From assembly GCA_025210775.1 (NCBI GenBank), contig JAOARB010000032.1:1-64000 (forward strand): 64,000 bases of DNA, given 5' to 3'. Made by a program: the position numbers and the translations under genes. Of the stretch, positions 9,288 through 18,735 are shown piece by piece (within the stretch, counting starts at the first letter, position 1; every line of letters starts with the position of its first letter). Under the pieces are notes generated by a model. The model ran no database searches, was not told where the DNA came from, and saw nothing but the letters and a program-made list of their open reading frames with translations. Origin of the DNA: Prolixibacteraceae bacterium. Its GTDB lineage: Bacteria; Bacteroidota; Bacteroidia; Bacteroidales; Prolixibacteraceae.

Positions 9288-10508
9288 TCATATTTCAACG
9301 AAACTTTTTTTAGACATTGATGATTTCAGTTCTAGTTCGAGGAGTTTAAATGATTTATTAATATTTCTCTCAAGATGCAATCGTCCTAAGAAGTAGTTAA
9401 TAACGAACTCTTGATACTTATTAAACCATTTATCATTTAGTGGTGACAGCTCTATTTCGCCCTTGTTATGATCATATTTCATAAATCGATGTTTCTCTAA
9501 TTGATCGATATCCTGTAATAAGGTTTCAAATCTTGTATCATTTTCAAAATCTTTATCCGTTAGAGCAAAGAAATAATAATTCGATTCATCCTTTTCCATA
9601 AACGACAAGATATATCCATACTCCTGGTGGTCTTTCATCACACGAGTATAAACAAACGAATTATAATTTGAAATCTTAGGCTCTTCTATTAAAGCCAGTT
9701 CCTCAAATCCACAATCTCTTATTACATAAAACAAAGACATCATTGCAATATCAGTAATACGATAAGGTATATTGTCATATAATGAAGAGACCAATAAGGT
9801 ATCCAAACACTTGTCATTTTGAACATTTAATGTCAAGAAACAGATAATTTCACCTGTAGACTGTTGTGTTATTAATATTCGACAAAGGTTATTAAGAACT
9901 CGATAATTAGCATCATATAATAAATAGACCAACACCTCATATTTCTCATCATTACATCCTTTGATCATATAAAGGATATAGGAGCAATAACTCAATTTAT
10001 CCTCTGAGACACGATCTATATCAGAAGAGAGCTCATCTAGCTGAAGAAGGTTGTGCAATAATACAGCATCCTTCGAATAAGAAGAAAGCACTTTATAAGG
10101 CAAGCTAAAGAACAACTTTTTATCCATAAAAGAAGGCTTCTGGTCAATATATCCCATAGAATACAGATACAAGAAGACCTTTTTAATTAAATCTGTCAAT
10201 TCAAAATCTGAAAGAAGACAAACAGCTCTATCGTGATTTTTATGAATAAATTCTAACCATCTGCCATCCTTACCAAAAACGAACGATTTTAAGAATATGG
10301 TAGGGAAGTTATAGAATTGAAAAGAGACAATCGTTTCACTGTGATTAGGAGAGAATGTCACAAAGAAATGTAAATATGATCGGTATTTAACCTCTAAAAA
10401 AAGGTCATTAGCCCCATATTCATGAAAAGAGAAAATCTCAATCTGTATTCTTCTAGCAAAACTAAAAGAGCTATAGTCATCTTTACATATTTCTTGTATC
10501 ATATTCAT
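9288..10508 (-). CDS. Hypothetical protein, unrecognised
   Basis: About 406 aa, with no family that I recognise. It is rich in Leu, Tyr, Phe, Ser and Asp and has no signal peptide or clear membrane segment, so it looks cytoplasmic. The frame is also open from a TTG at 10535, but I prefer the ATG at 10508 because AAGG lies seven bases before it; a second ATG is at 10502. The gene sits between the tRNA-Phe pair and mutB, on the same strand but beyond mutB's terminator, so it is probably its own unit. The long uninterrupted frame makes it a real gene. Confidence 0.7.
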   Translation of the reverse strand: MNMIQEICKDDYSSFSFARRIQIEIFSFHEYGANDLFLEVKYRSYLHFFVTFSPNHSETIVSFQFYNFPTIFLKSFVFGKDGRWLEFIHKNHDRAVCLLSDFELTDLIKKVFLYLYSMGYIDQKPSFMDKKLFFSLPYKVLSSYSKDAVLLHNLLQLDELSSDIDRVSEDKLSYCSYILYMIKGCNDEKYEVLVYLLYDANYRVLNNLCRILITQQSTGEIICFLTLNVQNDKCLDTLLVSSLYDNIPYRITDIAMMSLFYVIRDCGFEELALIEEPKISNYNSFVYTRVMKDHQEYGYILSFMEKDESNYYFFALTDKDFENDTRFETLLQDIDQLEKHRFMKYDHNKGEIELSPLNDKWFNKYQEFVINYFLGRLHLERNINKSFKLLELELKSSMSKKSFVEI

Positions 10509-10579
10509 TTGCAACCTTCGTTTGTATACATACAATTAATACAATCTAGCGCTACAAAAGTTTAATCTCAGATGACCAT

Positions 10580-10619
10580 CAGACAAAAAGAAAAAGGCCA
10601 ACTGAAACAGTTGGCCTTT
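10580..10619 (-). terminator. Terminator of the mutAB operon
   Basis: AAAGGCCAACTG and CAGTTGGCCTTT form a 12-bp perfect stem with an AAA-type loop at 10593-10619. On the minus strand it is followed by T-rich sequence. It lies 22 bases after the mutB stop. Confidence 0.9.
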
Positions 10620-10641
10620 AATCAATATATAGAGATAATTC

Positions 10642-12795
10642 TTATTCTTCACAAGAAGCAAGAAGAACTTCCATAATCTTCTTACCAGCAGTAGATACAC
10701 TAGTACCAGGACCGAAGATTGCAACTACACCTGATTCATACAAGAAATCATAATCTTGAGCTGGAATTACACCACCTGCGATTACCATGATATCTTCACG
10801 ACCAAGTTTCTTCAATTCTTCGATAACAGCAGGAACCAATGTTTTGTGACCTGCAGCCAAAGAAGATACACCAAGAACGTTTACGTCATTCTCTACAGCT
10901 TGCTTAGCAGACTCTTCTGGAGTTTGGAATAAAGGTCCCATATCCACGTCGAATCCAAGGTCAGCATAACCTGTAGCAACAACTTTTGCTCCACGGTCAT
11001 GACCATCTTGACCCATCTTAGCAATCATGATACGAGGTTGACGTCCCTCTTTTTCAGCGAATTTAGTAACAAGCTCTTGAGCTTCTGCAAATTCTTTATC
11101 GTTAGATGCTTCTGATTTATACACGCCTTCAATAGTTCTAACTACAGCTTTGTAACGTCCACATACTTTCTCACATGCGTCAGAAATTTCGCCAAGAGAA
11201 GCTTGTTTTTCAGCAGCTTTAACAGCTAAGTCTAACAAGTTACCTTCACCTGTTTCAGCACATTTAGTAATTGCGTGAAGTGCTTGTTCGCACTCTTCAG
11301 CATTACGCTCTGAACGAAGTTTGTTCAAACGCTCAATCTGAGCTTGACGAACTGCAGTGTTATCAATTTCAAGAATATCGATTGGATCTTCTTGTTCCAA
11401 ACGGTATTTATTAGTTCCCACAATAGTTTGTGATCCTGAGTCAATACGTCCTTGAGCACGAGCAGCTGCTTCCTCAATACGCATTTTAGGCACACCTGTT
11501 TCGATAGCCTTCGCCATACCACCAAGTTTTTCCACCTCTTGAATACGTTCCCAAGCTTTGTGAGCCAAATCTTGAGTAAGTGATTCTACATAGTAAGATC
11601 CAGCCCATGGGTCCAAAGAACGACAAATTTGTGTCTCTTGTTGGATATAAAGCTGAGTATTACGTGCAATACGAGCAGAGAAATCTGTTGGAAGTGCAAT
11701 CGCCTCATCCAATGCATTGGTGTGAAGAGATTGAGTGTGACCAAGAGCTGCTGCCATTGCTTCGATAGCTGTACGTCCCACATTGTTAAATGGATCCTGC
11801 TCTGTAAGAGACCATCCAGAAGTTTGTGAGTGAGTACGCAATGCCATTGACTTAGGATTCTTAGGATCGAATTGTTTAACGATCTTAGCCCACAACATAC
11901 GAGCAGCACGCATTTTAGCGATCTCCATGAAGTGGTTCATACCGATAGCCCAGAAGAAAGATAAACGAGGAGCAAACTGGTCAACAGTAAGACCTGCGTT
12001 GATACCTGTTCTCAAATAATCCAAACCATCAGCCAAAGTATATGCCATCTCGATATCTGCAGTAGCACCTGCTTCTTGCATGTGGTATCCTGAGATAGAG
12101 ATAGAGTTAAACTTAGGCATGAAATTCGAAGTATATTCGAAGATATCAGCAATCGACTTCATTGAGAATTTAGGAGGGAAGATGTACGTGTTACGTACCA
12201 TGAACTCCTTCAAGATATCATTCTGGATAGTACCTGCAAGTTTATCCATAGATACACCTTGCTCTTTCGCAGCAACGATATAGAAAGCCATAATTGGTAG
12301 TACGGCTCCGTTCATAGTCATCGAAACAGACATTTTGTCCAATGGAATTTGATCAAAAAGGATACGCATATCCATGATTGAATCCACTGCTACCCCTGCC
12401 TTACCAACATCACCAATTACACGTGGGTGATCTGAGTCATATCCACGGTGAGTTGCCAAGTCAAATGCAATAGAAAGACCTTTCTGTCCTGCAGCCAAGT
12501 TTCTACGATAGAATGCGTTTGATTCCTCTGCAGTAGAGAAACCTGCATACTGACGTACAGTCCATGGACGCATAGCATACATCGCTGAGTATGGTCCACG
12601 TGTAAATGGAGCTAGACCTGAAGCATAATTCAAATGCTCCATTCCTTCTAGGTCTTCTTTTGTATATACTGGTTTAACAGGAATCTGTTCTGGAGTCATC
12701 CAGTCTTTTTCGATCCCGTTATTTTTCTGCCAAGTAAAGCCGTCTGTGCTATTATTGGCTGTTTTTATATTGATGCTCTTAAAATCTGGCTTCAT
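10642..12795 (-). CDS. mutB: Methylmalonyl-CoA mutase large subunit, B12-binding
   Basis: Catalytic subunit of adenosylcobalamin-dependent methylmalonyl-CoA mutase, which interconverts succinyl-CoA and (R)-methylmalonyl-CoA in the propionate pathway of Bacteroidota. 717 aa. The N-terminal TIM-barrel carries family signatures (FTRGPYSAMYAMRPWTVRQYAG, GLSIAFDLATHRGYDSDHPRV). The C-terminal Rossmann domain has the cobalamin motif with its lower-ligand His in GQDGHDRGAKVVA near residue 600, so this is the B12-holding subunit. It lies downstream of mutA, 69 bases after its stop, as in classical mutAB operons. No epimerase or MeaB chaperone is adjacent. Confidence 0.96.
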   Translation of the reverse strand: MKPDFKSINIKTANNSTDGFTWQKNNGIEKDWMTPEQIPVKPVYTKEDLEGMEHLNYASGLAPFTRGPYSAMYAMRPWTVRQYAGFSTAEESNAFYRRNLAAGQKGLSIAFDLATHRGYDSDHPRVIGDVGKAGVAVDSIMDMRILFDQIPLDKMSVSMTMNGAVLPIMAFYIVAAKEQGVSMDKLAGTIQNDILKEFMVRNTYIFPPKFSMKSIADIFEYTSNFMPKFNSISISGYHMQEAGATADIEMAYTLADGLDYLRTGINAGLTVDQFAPRLSFFWAIGMNHFMEIAKMRAARMLWAKIVKQFDPKNPKSMALRTHSQTSGWSLTEQDPFNNVGRTAIEAMAAALGHTQSLHTNALDEAIALPTDFSARIARNTQLYIQQETQICRSLDPWAGSYYVESLTQDLAHKAWERIQEVEKLGGMAKAIETGVPKMRIEEAAARAQGRIDSGSQTIVGTNKYRLEQEDPIDILEIDNTAVRQAQIERLNKLRSERNAEECEQALHAITKCAETGEGNLLDLAVKAAEKQASLGEISDACEKVCGRYKAVVRTIEGVYKSEASNDKEFAEAQELVTKFAEKEGRQPRIMIAKMGQDGHDRGAKVVATGYADLGFDVDMGPLFQTPEESAKQAVENDVNVLGVSSLAAGHKTLVPAVIEELKKLGREDIMVIAGGVIPAQDYDFLYESGVVAIFGPGTSVSTAGKKIMEVLLASCEE

Positions 12796-12864
12796 AATAG
12801 TAATAAGATTCTTAGATTTCTATAACTTTAAGAAACAAGCTATAGAATGGATCTAAACTTCAAA

Positions 12865-14739
12865 TTAGTTAATTCCCAACTTTGCTGAATAACCTTTAAG
12901 GTCTTCTAACACATTACTCTTCACGTGAACGAAGTTCTCAATGCCTTTAGCTTTAAGATCTTCCATACACTTAGGAGCTCCAGCTACAACGAAGATAGCC
13001 TCATCATTGATCTTCTCAATAGCTTCTGGTGCGAATGTCTCGTACTCATCATCTGAACTACAAAGAACAATAATATCAGCACCTGCTTCTTTAGCAGCTT
13101 TAACACCTGCTTCGATAGTTTCGAAACCATTGTTATCTTGAACATCAAAACCAGCAACAGCGAAGAAGTTACAAGAGAATTGAGCTCTTGCTTTTCTAAA
13201 TGTCAAGTTACCGATAGTCAACATATAAGCTAATGGACGCTTGTTATTCTTAGCGAACTCATCAGTTCTATATCTTAATGCTTCGAAAGCTTCAGCACCA
13301 CGGTAAGGAGCAAGAGTTTCGATTTCAGCATCTGCAGCTCTTTCGTCAGTAGGACAAAGAATTGCATCAGTAAGTTCACGATCCATATGCTCTGTAAAGT
13401 TAGGGAATTGGTTTACACCCAATACATTCTCTCTACGAGTAGCGATATGAAGATCTCTCTTAGAAGCAACCGCTTTAATAGCACCTTGAACAGCACCTTC
13501 TTTCAAGCTAGCAACAAAACCACCTTTTTCTTGTACTTCCAAGAAGATAGTCCATGCTTGCTCAGAGATAGATTCTGTTAAGCTTTCAATATAATAAGAA
13601 CCCGCACCTGGGTCAACAATCTTATCAAAATGAGATTCCTCTTTCAACAACAACTGTTGGTTACGAGCAATTCTTTCTGAAAACTCTGTAGACTCACCAT
13701 ATACTTTATTAAATGGAGCAACTGTCATTGAGTTAGTACCTCCTAGAATAGAAGACATTGCCTCAGTTTGAGTACGCAACATGTTTACATATGGGTCATA
13801 AGCTGACTTGTTCCAGTTAGAAGTTTCTGAATGAACATACATTTTACATGCAGCATCGTTTGCACCATACGCTTTCACGATTTGTGCCCACAACATTCTT
13901 CCTGCACGCAATTTAGCAAGCTCCATAAAGTAGTTTCCTCCAGTAGCGAAGTTAAACTTAATAGCAGCTGCAGCATCTTCAACAGAAACGCCTCTTTCAA
14001 TCAATTGTGATAGATATTCAGCACCTTGTGCCAAACCATATCCCAATTCTTGAACGATGCTTGATCCACAATTATTGAAGAATTTAGCATTTACAGCAAC
14101 AGTTCTGAAGTTAGGAACAGAAGATGCAGCCTCCATATTGCTCTTCACGTTATCCAATGCTTCAACTGCACCGTGACAAAACTTACCTGTAGCCATATAA
14201 CGTCCGATAGGATCGTTAGCAACAGAAGCAACAACGTTTGCTTTATCAACACCTGTTGTATTCAAGAATGCAACAAATGCATCGATAACAGCTTTGTTTT
14301 TGCAACGAGTTTCGAAGTTAACTTCAATAGCTGTAACATCGATATCTTTCAATAACGCTGCCATAAAAGCTTCTGATACTTCAACGTCTTTTGCTAAAAC
14401 AAAACCTAAAGATGTAATACCTTTATTCAAGATATCTAAAGCTTTTGCGTTTGCCTCTTCAGCATTACTTACAGCAATGTCTTGACGAACATACCAATCG
14501 TTGTCGTTAGTTTTTGTACCACGTACGAATGGATACTCTCCTGGAAGTTGATTCAGGTGAGTTAGTGAAGAAAGATTAGCTTCACGATAAAAAGGCTGTA
14601 CATTGAATCCTTCATTTGTACGCCATACTAGGGCTCTATCAAAATCTCTACCCTTTAAATCTGCGGTGATTTTCTCAGTCCATTGTTCAGTACTAATGGG
14701 TGGAAAATCCTCGAACAATTTTATATTTTTTTCTGCCAT
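12865..14739 (-). CDS. mutA: Methylmalonyl-CoA mutase small subunit
   Basis: Non-catalytic beta subunit of the mutase heterodimer, 624 aa. It keeps the barrel fold (PGAGSYYIESLTE, RNQQLLLKEESHF) and a degenerate C-terminal Rossmann domain: at the place of DxHxxG it reads LTFRKARAQF, so it cannot ligate cobalamin through His. The frame extends upstream to a TTG at 14778, but that codon overlaps a promoter-like element at 14776-14783. The ATG at 14739 gives MAEKNIKLFEDFPPIS, which matches the start of this subunit family. First gene of mutAB. Confidence 0.95.
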   Translation of the reverse strand: MAEKNIKLFEDFPPISTEQWTEKITADLKGRDFDRALVWRTNEGFNVQPFYREANLSSLTHLNQLPGEYPFVRGTKTNDNDWYVRQDIAVSNAEEANAKALDILNKGITSLGFVLAKDVEVSEAFMAALLKDIDVTAIEVNFETRCKNKAVIDAFVAFLNTTGVDKANVVASVANDPIGRYMATGKFCHGAVEALDNVKSNMEAASSVPNFRTVAVNAKFFNNCGSSIVQELGYGLAQGAEYLSQLIERGVSVEDAAAAIKFNFATGGNYFMELAKLRAGRMLWAQIVKAYGANDAACKMYVHSETSNWNKSAYDPYVNMLRTQTEAMSSILGGTNSMTVAPFNKVYGESTEFSERIARNQQLLLKEESHFDKIVDPGAGSYYIESLTESISEQAWTIFLEVQEKGGFVASLKEGAVQGAIKAVASKRDLHIATRRENVLGVNQFPNFTEHMDRELTDAILCPTDERAADAEIETLAPYRGAEAFEALRYRTDEFAKNNKRPLAYMLTIGNLTFRKARAQFSCNFFAVAGFDVQDNNGFETIEAGVKAAKEAGADIIVLCSSDDEYETFAPEAIEKINDEAIFVVAGAPKCMEDLKAKGIENFVHVKSNVLEDLKGYSAKLGIN

Positions 14740-14775
14740 AATTTTGGTAAAACTGTTTAAGGAAAAATCGTTTGC

Positions 14776-14809
14776 CAAAATTAATGGTTTTCAAATGCTT
14801 TACATCAAA
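14776..14809 (-). promoter_or_regulatory. Putative mutAB promoter
   Basis: On the minus strand, 14783-14776 reads TAATTTTG (TAnnTTTG), with a TTTTG about 22 bases upstream at 14810-14806. The element lies 37 bases before the mutA ATG, which supports that start. I found no cobalamin riboswitch in this leader. Confidence 0.45.
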
Positions 14810-15560
14810 AATCGGCTTTTTTTTACCCTTTTTATAGAACAAATATCAAAAAAAGTTATATAAAGACTCACAGGTCCGTTTTACAACTTCCAAAACATCA
14901 ATATCTTACACAAACAACAAGAGCTAATAAAACAACCACACAAAAACAACCAACATTCTGATTACCAACACACAACAACTACTCCTAACATTCTTACAAC
15001 AAGAAAAAAAGGAAAAACATGTAACATGCTCTTAAAATAACCTTAAGAAAATATTTATTTCAAAATATCAAGCCAATGTTATGAAACATATAACAAAAAA
15101 GCTGTTATATTTCAGTTTCTGAAACAAAATCCTCATATTCGTAAGCGTAATCCTTTTAGACCTAATTAGGTAAAACAACTAAACCAAATTTCTCTCCACA
15201 CAAGAGAACAAACAAAAAGTTTAACATACTTATTACTGTACTCAAAGTGAGTTTATCACTTTGTTAACAAACTTTTTTACGACAACTAACATTGAAAGCC
15301 CTTTCTGTCCCCAACAGAAGGGGCTTTCTCATATCATATAAGCCATCAACCTATATCTGGTAACATTTCCACACACCATCATCAAAACAAGCCCACATTC
15401 AACAAACCAAAAGAAGGCCAATTCCATCCACAAGATAGAGCAAACATATATCAAATCTACCACCTAATGGGATTACACATAAATAACGTCTGGTCGAATA
15501 CAAAAACTTAGGAGTAAAAAGAAGAGATCCACAAAAAGTATCACCATCAAAAGAATATAT
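14810..15560. other. Gene-free stretch between mutA and the tRNA-Phe cluster
   Basis: No credible reading frame. Much of 14870-15010 is A/C-rich low-complexity sequence. A structured segment lies at 15214-15330 and is listed separately; the rest shows nothing that I can name. Confidence 0.6.
15214..15330 (+). ncRNA. Candidate structured RNA or regulatory hairpins
   Basis: AAAAAGTTT (15214-15222) can pair with AAACTTTTT (15269-15277), enclosing a perfect inner hairpin CAAAGTGA/TCACTTTG (15243-15263). A second strong hairpin follows at 15294-15330: GAAAGCCCTTTCTGT pairs with ACAGAAGGGGCTTTC, with one mismatch. No coding frame fits and the final hairpin lacks a good T-tract, so strand and function are uncertain. 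It matches no RNA family that I can recall. Confidence 0.3.
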
Positions 15561-15594
15561 AAAAAAAGAGACATTCATCAAATGAACGTCTCTT
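15561..15594 (-). terminator. Terminator of the tRNA-Phe triplet
   Basis: On the minus strand, AAAGAGAC pairs with GTCTCTTT (with TTCAT/ATGAA inside), followed by a seven-T run. It lies directly downstream of tRNA-Phe copy 3. Confidence 0.85.
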
Positions 15595-15601
15595 TCAAAG
15601 G

Positions 15602-15674
15602 TGGTGCCACCTGGAATCGAACCAGGGACACAAGGATTTTCAGTCCTTTGCTCTACCAACTGAGCTATGGCACC
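15602..15674 (-). tRNA. tRNA-Phe (GAA), copy 3
   Basis: A 73-nt cloverleaf identical to copies 1 and 2, anticodon GAA. The three bases after the discriminator are CCT, so CCA is not encoded. Last tRNA of the second cluster. Confidence 0.97.
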
Positions 15675-15732
15675 TTAATCAAATATGTTTTTTATTCTAT
15701 GTCTAAAACAATTAGAATGGATGGTTTTATGG

Positions 15733-15805
15733 TGGTGCCACCTGGAATCGAACCAGGGACACAAGGATTTTCAGTCCTTTGCTCTACCAACTGAGCTATG
15801 GCACC
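15733..15805 (-). tRNA. tRNA-Phe (GAA), copy 4
   Basis: The same 73-nt sequence, anticodon GAA. The bases after the discriminator happen to read CCA, unlike the other four copies. It is separated from copy 3 by 58 bases. Confidence 0.97.
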
Positions 15806-15975
15806 GAGTTCGGCAAAGGAATGTTATATTATCTCAACCTAACATTAACTATTCCTTATACACCAAAACTAAAAGAAACTCGCTAAAATAAAACCTTTTC
15901 TAAAATATCCATCCAACCCTAAAGTTTAGATAAAATATACACCTAAAACAGAACGAATCTGTACTTTCAAAAAAG

Positions 15976-16048
15976 TGGTGCCACCTGGAATCGAACCAGG
16001 GACACAAGGATTTTCAGTCCTTTGCTCTACCAACTGAGCTATGGCACC
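15976..16048 (-). tRNA. tRNA-Phe (GAA), copy 5
   Basis: The same 73-nt sequence, anticodon GAA, CCA not encoded. First tRNA of the second cluster, 170 bases upstream of copy 4. It is preceded by a near-perfect promoter at 16072-16102. Confidence 0.97.
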
Positions 16049-16071
16049 TCTTGTTTTTCTCAAGTGCGGTG

Positions 16072-16102
16072 CAAAAGTAAGGATTTATATTTAACCTCCA
16101 AA
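16072..16102 (-). promoter_or_regulatory. Promoter of tRNA-Phe copies 3-5
   Basis: On the minus strand, TTTG (16102-16099), a 19-nt spacer and TACTTTTG (16079-16072) match the Bacteroidota consensus TTTG-N19-TAnnTTTG exactly. The expected start site is about 15-20 bases before the tRNA. The -33 element lies just short of the stop codon of the TonB receptor gene upstream. Confidence 0.7.
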
Positions 16103-16104
16103 TA

Positions 16105-18507
16105 TCAGAACCAACTTTTTTTAATTTTTTTTGATCTCTCAAAATTCAGATGTAACACATAGGATATACGTCCATACAGCCCAATAGACTTAGGAACAAC
16201 CACTTCACCCTTTGCAAAACTCCAATATTGGTACCCTCCAAAAGTAGCATCCGTCATATTCTCAAAATTAACAGAAATCTGGTGTCCAAACTTTCTAGAG
16301 TTATAAAACCAATTGACATTTGCGCCAATCATAAGAGGTGTTTTTAATTGCACTTGATAATCTTCATCGCTTTTGTACACCGTAGTCATTTGTCTTTTTG
16401 ACTCTTCAACATCAACATCAAATAGATCTTTTACTCCAAGCATCCGAATATGAACAGCACCAGTAAAATGCGAACTTGTCGAAAGATCTATACGACCTCC
16501 CAGAGTAGAAGTCAACACATATTTCGGATCCCAAGCCAAAGGCCTTGTAAGGTCATCTGTTGTTGTAACCTCTGTCTTATAGTAGGCACCACTTATTCGA
16601 AAAAATGTATTTTGGCCCCATGCCTTTTCCACAGAAGACGAGATCCTCAACACTTTCCCTTTACCATTGGCACTCATCTCGTTGGGTAAAGTCTGAAAAG
16701 GATTACTTCCCCAATTTAGGAATGCAAAAGAAGTAGGTTTACTGTCCACCCACAAATCCTTCATGATCTTATAATCTCCATCTATCAACCAATATATCTG
16801 GTTCCCCAGATTCATATCCAATCGTGCTTGAAAAGTAGTATAAGACTCGTTTGAGAGATCTCGATATAACACGGGATCTTTTTCAGGAGATTCTTTCTTT
16901 TGAACACGATCATACAAAGCCCAAGGTTTTGTTGTTTTACCCTTTGCTGCTCCTATCTTAAAATGGATATTTGGTGTCACCTCAACTTTTAATGCAACAT
17001 TCGCATTCCAATAAGGATCTTTGGTAACATTATTAGCAACATACTGTCCTCCGACAAAAGTTGAAAGGCTATTTGATATTCTCAACAAATATCCTAAAGA
17101 GATATTCCACTCTGTCACTTTAAAAGAATCGGATTGATACAAATCCTTAACAACGCCCGCTTTCCATATACGATCATCCAACCCCAATTTGTATCGAGAG
17201 TATGCACCTCCCAAATAGAACATATGATTTTCGGAAGGTTTAAACATCACTTTTGATTTCCAAGCCAACTGCTGTTGTTTCAAATCATACTTTCTTCGAT
17301 ATTGCAACTGTCTACTATTTTTCTCATTCCCATTATTTTGCTGTAGCATACCGCCAATACTATTTTTTACAGTCAATCGATCATCCATAAAATGGATCAC
17401 ATGCTGTGTCCCAATAGCCATCGCTTTCTTATCATCCTCTAGTTCACTATACGGCTGGACATTCCAAGGGATATACAATGAATCCAAAGCATTCACCTCT
17501 CTTTTTCGCATACCTGCTTTGGTCCAAGCAGTGAAAGTTCCATATTTTAACGTCGGAATTTGAATCGTTAAATTAAAATCATGGGAAGTAGGTAAGTTGG
17601 TATTACGAATCATTTTTTGAGAAAAGATATCACTATTAAAATAATCATAACTAAAATGATAGGATGATCGAGCCAATCTTTGATAAGAACGTAATCCACC
17701 TTGACCAGTAAGACTTACTCCATCAGTATTGGCCCCTAGACTCACTTCGTTTGCCCTAAAATAACCAGGAATAAAAACCACGTCACTACTACTACCCATG
17801 GTTGAATTGGCATGAAAAGGTTGCATTGAAGAATAGACATTATGTCCTTTAAAGATACGCTTATCCGAACCTATCAAAATGTTTTCCGTCTGTAGTCCAT
17901 CCAAGAATGGTGTAGCAACATTAAGTACACCACCCAGATTCGAATTATTATATACAGGAGACACAGCACCGAAAGAAAAAGACTCGCCATATTGATCAAC
18001 ACGATAAGCCCCAGGCACTGTCTCTATGCCTGCAGTACGATCTAAAGGACCACAATTATCCAACCCATAGCTTTTATTTTGAGATGCAATAGCACCAATA
18101 AGCACGTCAGAAATAGCAACATCATTGGTTCTTTCATAACGAGGAATCACTTTGCGTATCTCCTTCACCTCTTTCTCTAGAGCGACTTGAATAAATGGAG
18201 TATTATTCTCATTGAGGTCAATACCATTGACCGTCACCGTCTTATAACCAATATATCTTACCAATATTGTATAAGTACCAACAGGAACACCTGAAAGTTG
18301 AAAAAAACCTTTTGTATCCGAAAGCACTTCATATCTCCTACTGGTATTCTTTACCAACACAGATACAGACTGTAAAGCCTTCTCACTATCTTTATCAAAA
18401 ATCTTTCCACATATTGTTTGAAGGTTTGATTGTCCATAAACAGAAGAGTTTACAGAAAAGATCAGAATAAAAAGCCACAAACAACACACCAACCAAGAAT
18501 TTCTCAT
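16105..18507 (-). CDS. TonB-dependent receptor-like outer-membrane protein with carboxypeptidase-regulatory domain
   Basis: About 800 aa. The ATG at 18507 gives a signal peptide (MRNSWLVCCLWLFILIFSV, cleavage near VYGQ); an in-frame ATG at 18519 would add four residues. Residues about 30-115 form a CarboxypepD_reg/CNA-B-like domain (GKIFDKDSEKALQSVSVLVKN, GVPVGTYTILVRYIGY). A plug-like region (GGVLNVATPFLDGLQ) and a long beta-barrel with alternating aromatic strands follow, ending in a strand close to the C-terminus. It is not a SusC, and no SusD is adjacent. The plug is divergent, so it may be a receptor for an unknown ligand or a TonB-independent barrel. It stands alone. Confidence 0.75.
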   Translation of the reverse strand: MRNSWLVCCLWLFILIFSVNSSVYGQSNLQTICGKIFDKDSEKALQSVSVLVKNTSRRYEVLSDTKGFFQLSGVPVGTYTILVRYIGYKTVTVNGIDLNENNTPFIQVALEKEVKEIRKVIPRYERTNDVAISDVLIGAIASQNKSYGLDNCGPLDRTAGIETVPGAYRVDQYGESFSFGAVSPVYNNSNLGGVLNVATPFLDGLQTENILIGSDKRIFKGHNVYSSMQPFHANSTMGSSSDVVFIPGYFRANEVSLGANTDGVSLTGQGGLRSYQRLARSSYHFSYDYFNSDIFSQKMIRNTNLPTSHDFNLTIQIPTLKYGTFTAWTKAGMRKREVNALDSLYIPWNVQPYSELEDDKKAMAIGTQHVIHFMDDRLTVKNSIGGMLQQNNGNEKNSRQLQYRRKYDLKQQQLAWKSKVMFKPSENHMFYLGGAYSRYKLGLDDRIWKAGVVKDLYQSDSFKVTEWNISLGYLLRISNSLSTFVGGQYVANNVTKDPYWNANVALKVEVTPNIHFKIGAAKGKTTKPWALYDRVQKKESPEKDPVLYRDLSNESYTTFQARLDMNLGNQIYWLIDGDYKIMKDLWVDSKPTSFAFLNWGSNPFQTLPNEMSANGKGKVLRISSSVEKAWGQNTFFRISGAYYKTEVTTTDDLTRPLAWDPKYVLTSTLGGRIDLSTSSHFTGAVHIRMLGVKDLFDVDVEESKRQMTTVYKSDEDYQVQLKTPLMIGANVNWFYNSRKFGHQISVNFENMTDATFGGYQYWSFAKGEVVVPKSIGLYGRISYVLHLNFERSKKIKKSWF

Positions 18508-18735
18508 AACATCCACCATCTATAATTCTTAAAAATTGAATTTTTCTTTAGATGTAATACGATAAAAACACGGGAATTATTACAATTATGTCAATTATTG
18601 ATCTATAAAAAAAACAAATAACCATAACACACTTCACCATCTACATATTAGGAAGAGTGGCAGACAGTCACGTCTCAGATACAGCATATCTTAAACTATC
18701 CATCATAATAGTGCAAAAAAGAGTAAAAACTTCTC

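Noticed and set aside
14740..14778. TTG start for the mutase small subunit
   Set aside because: It overlaps a promoter-like element, and the ATG at 14739 fits the family.
15582..15891. Plus- and minus-strand frames over the tRNA-Phe triplet
   Set aside because: They are translations of tRNA sequence and spacers.
9288..16100. Genomic island inserted at tRNA-Phe
   Set aside because: No integrase, transposase or half-tRNA remnant is visible; all five tRNA copies are complete, so only the recombination potential is reported.
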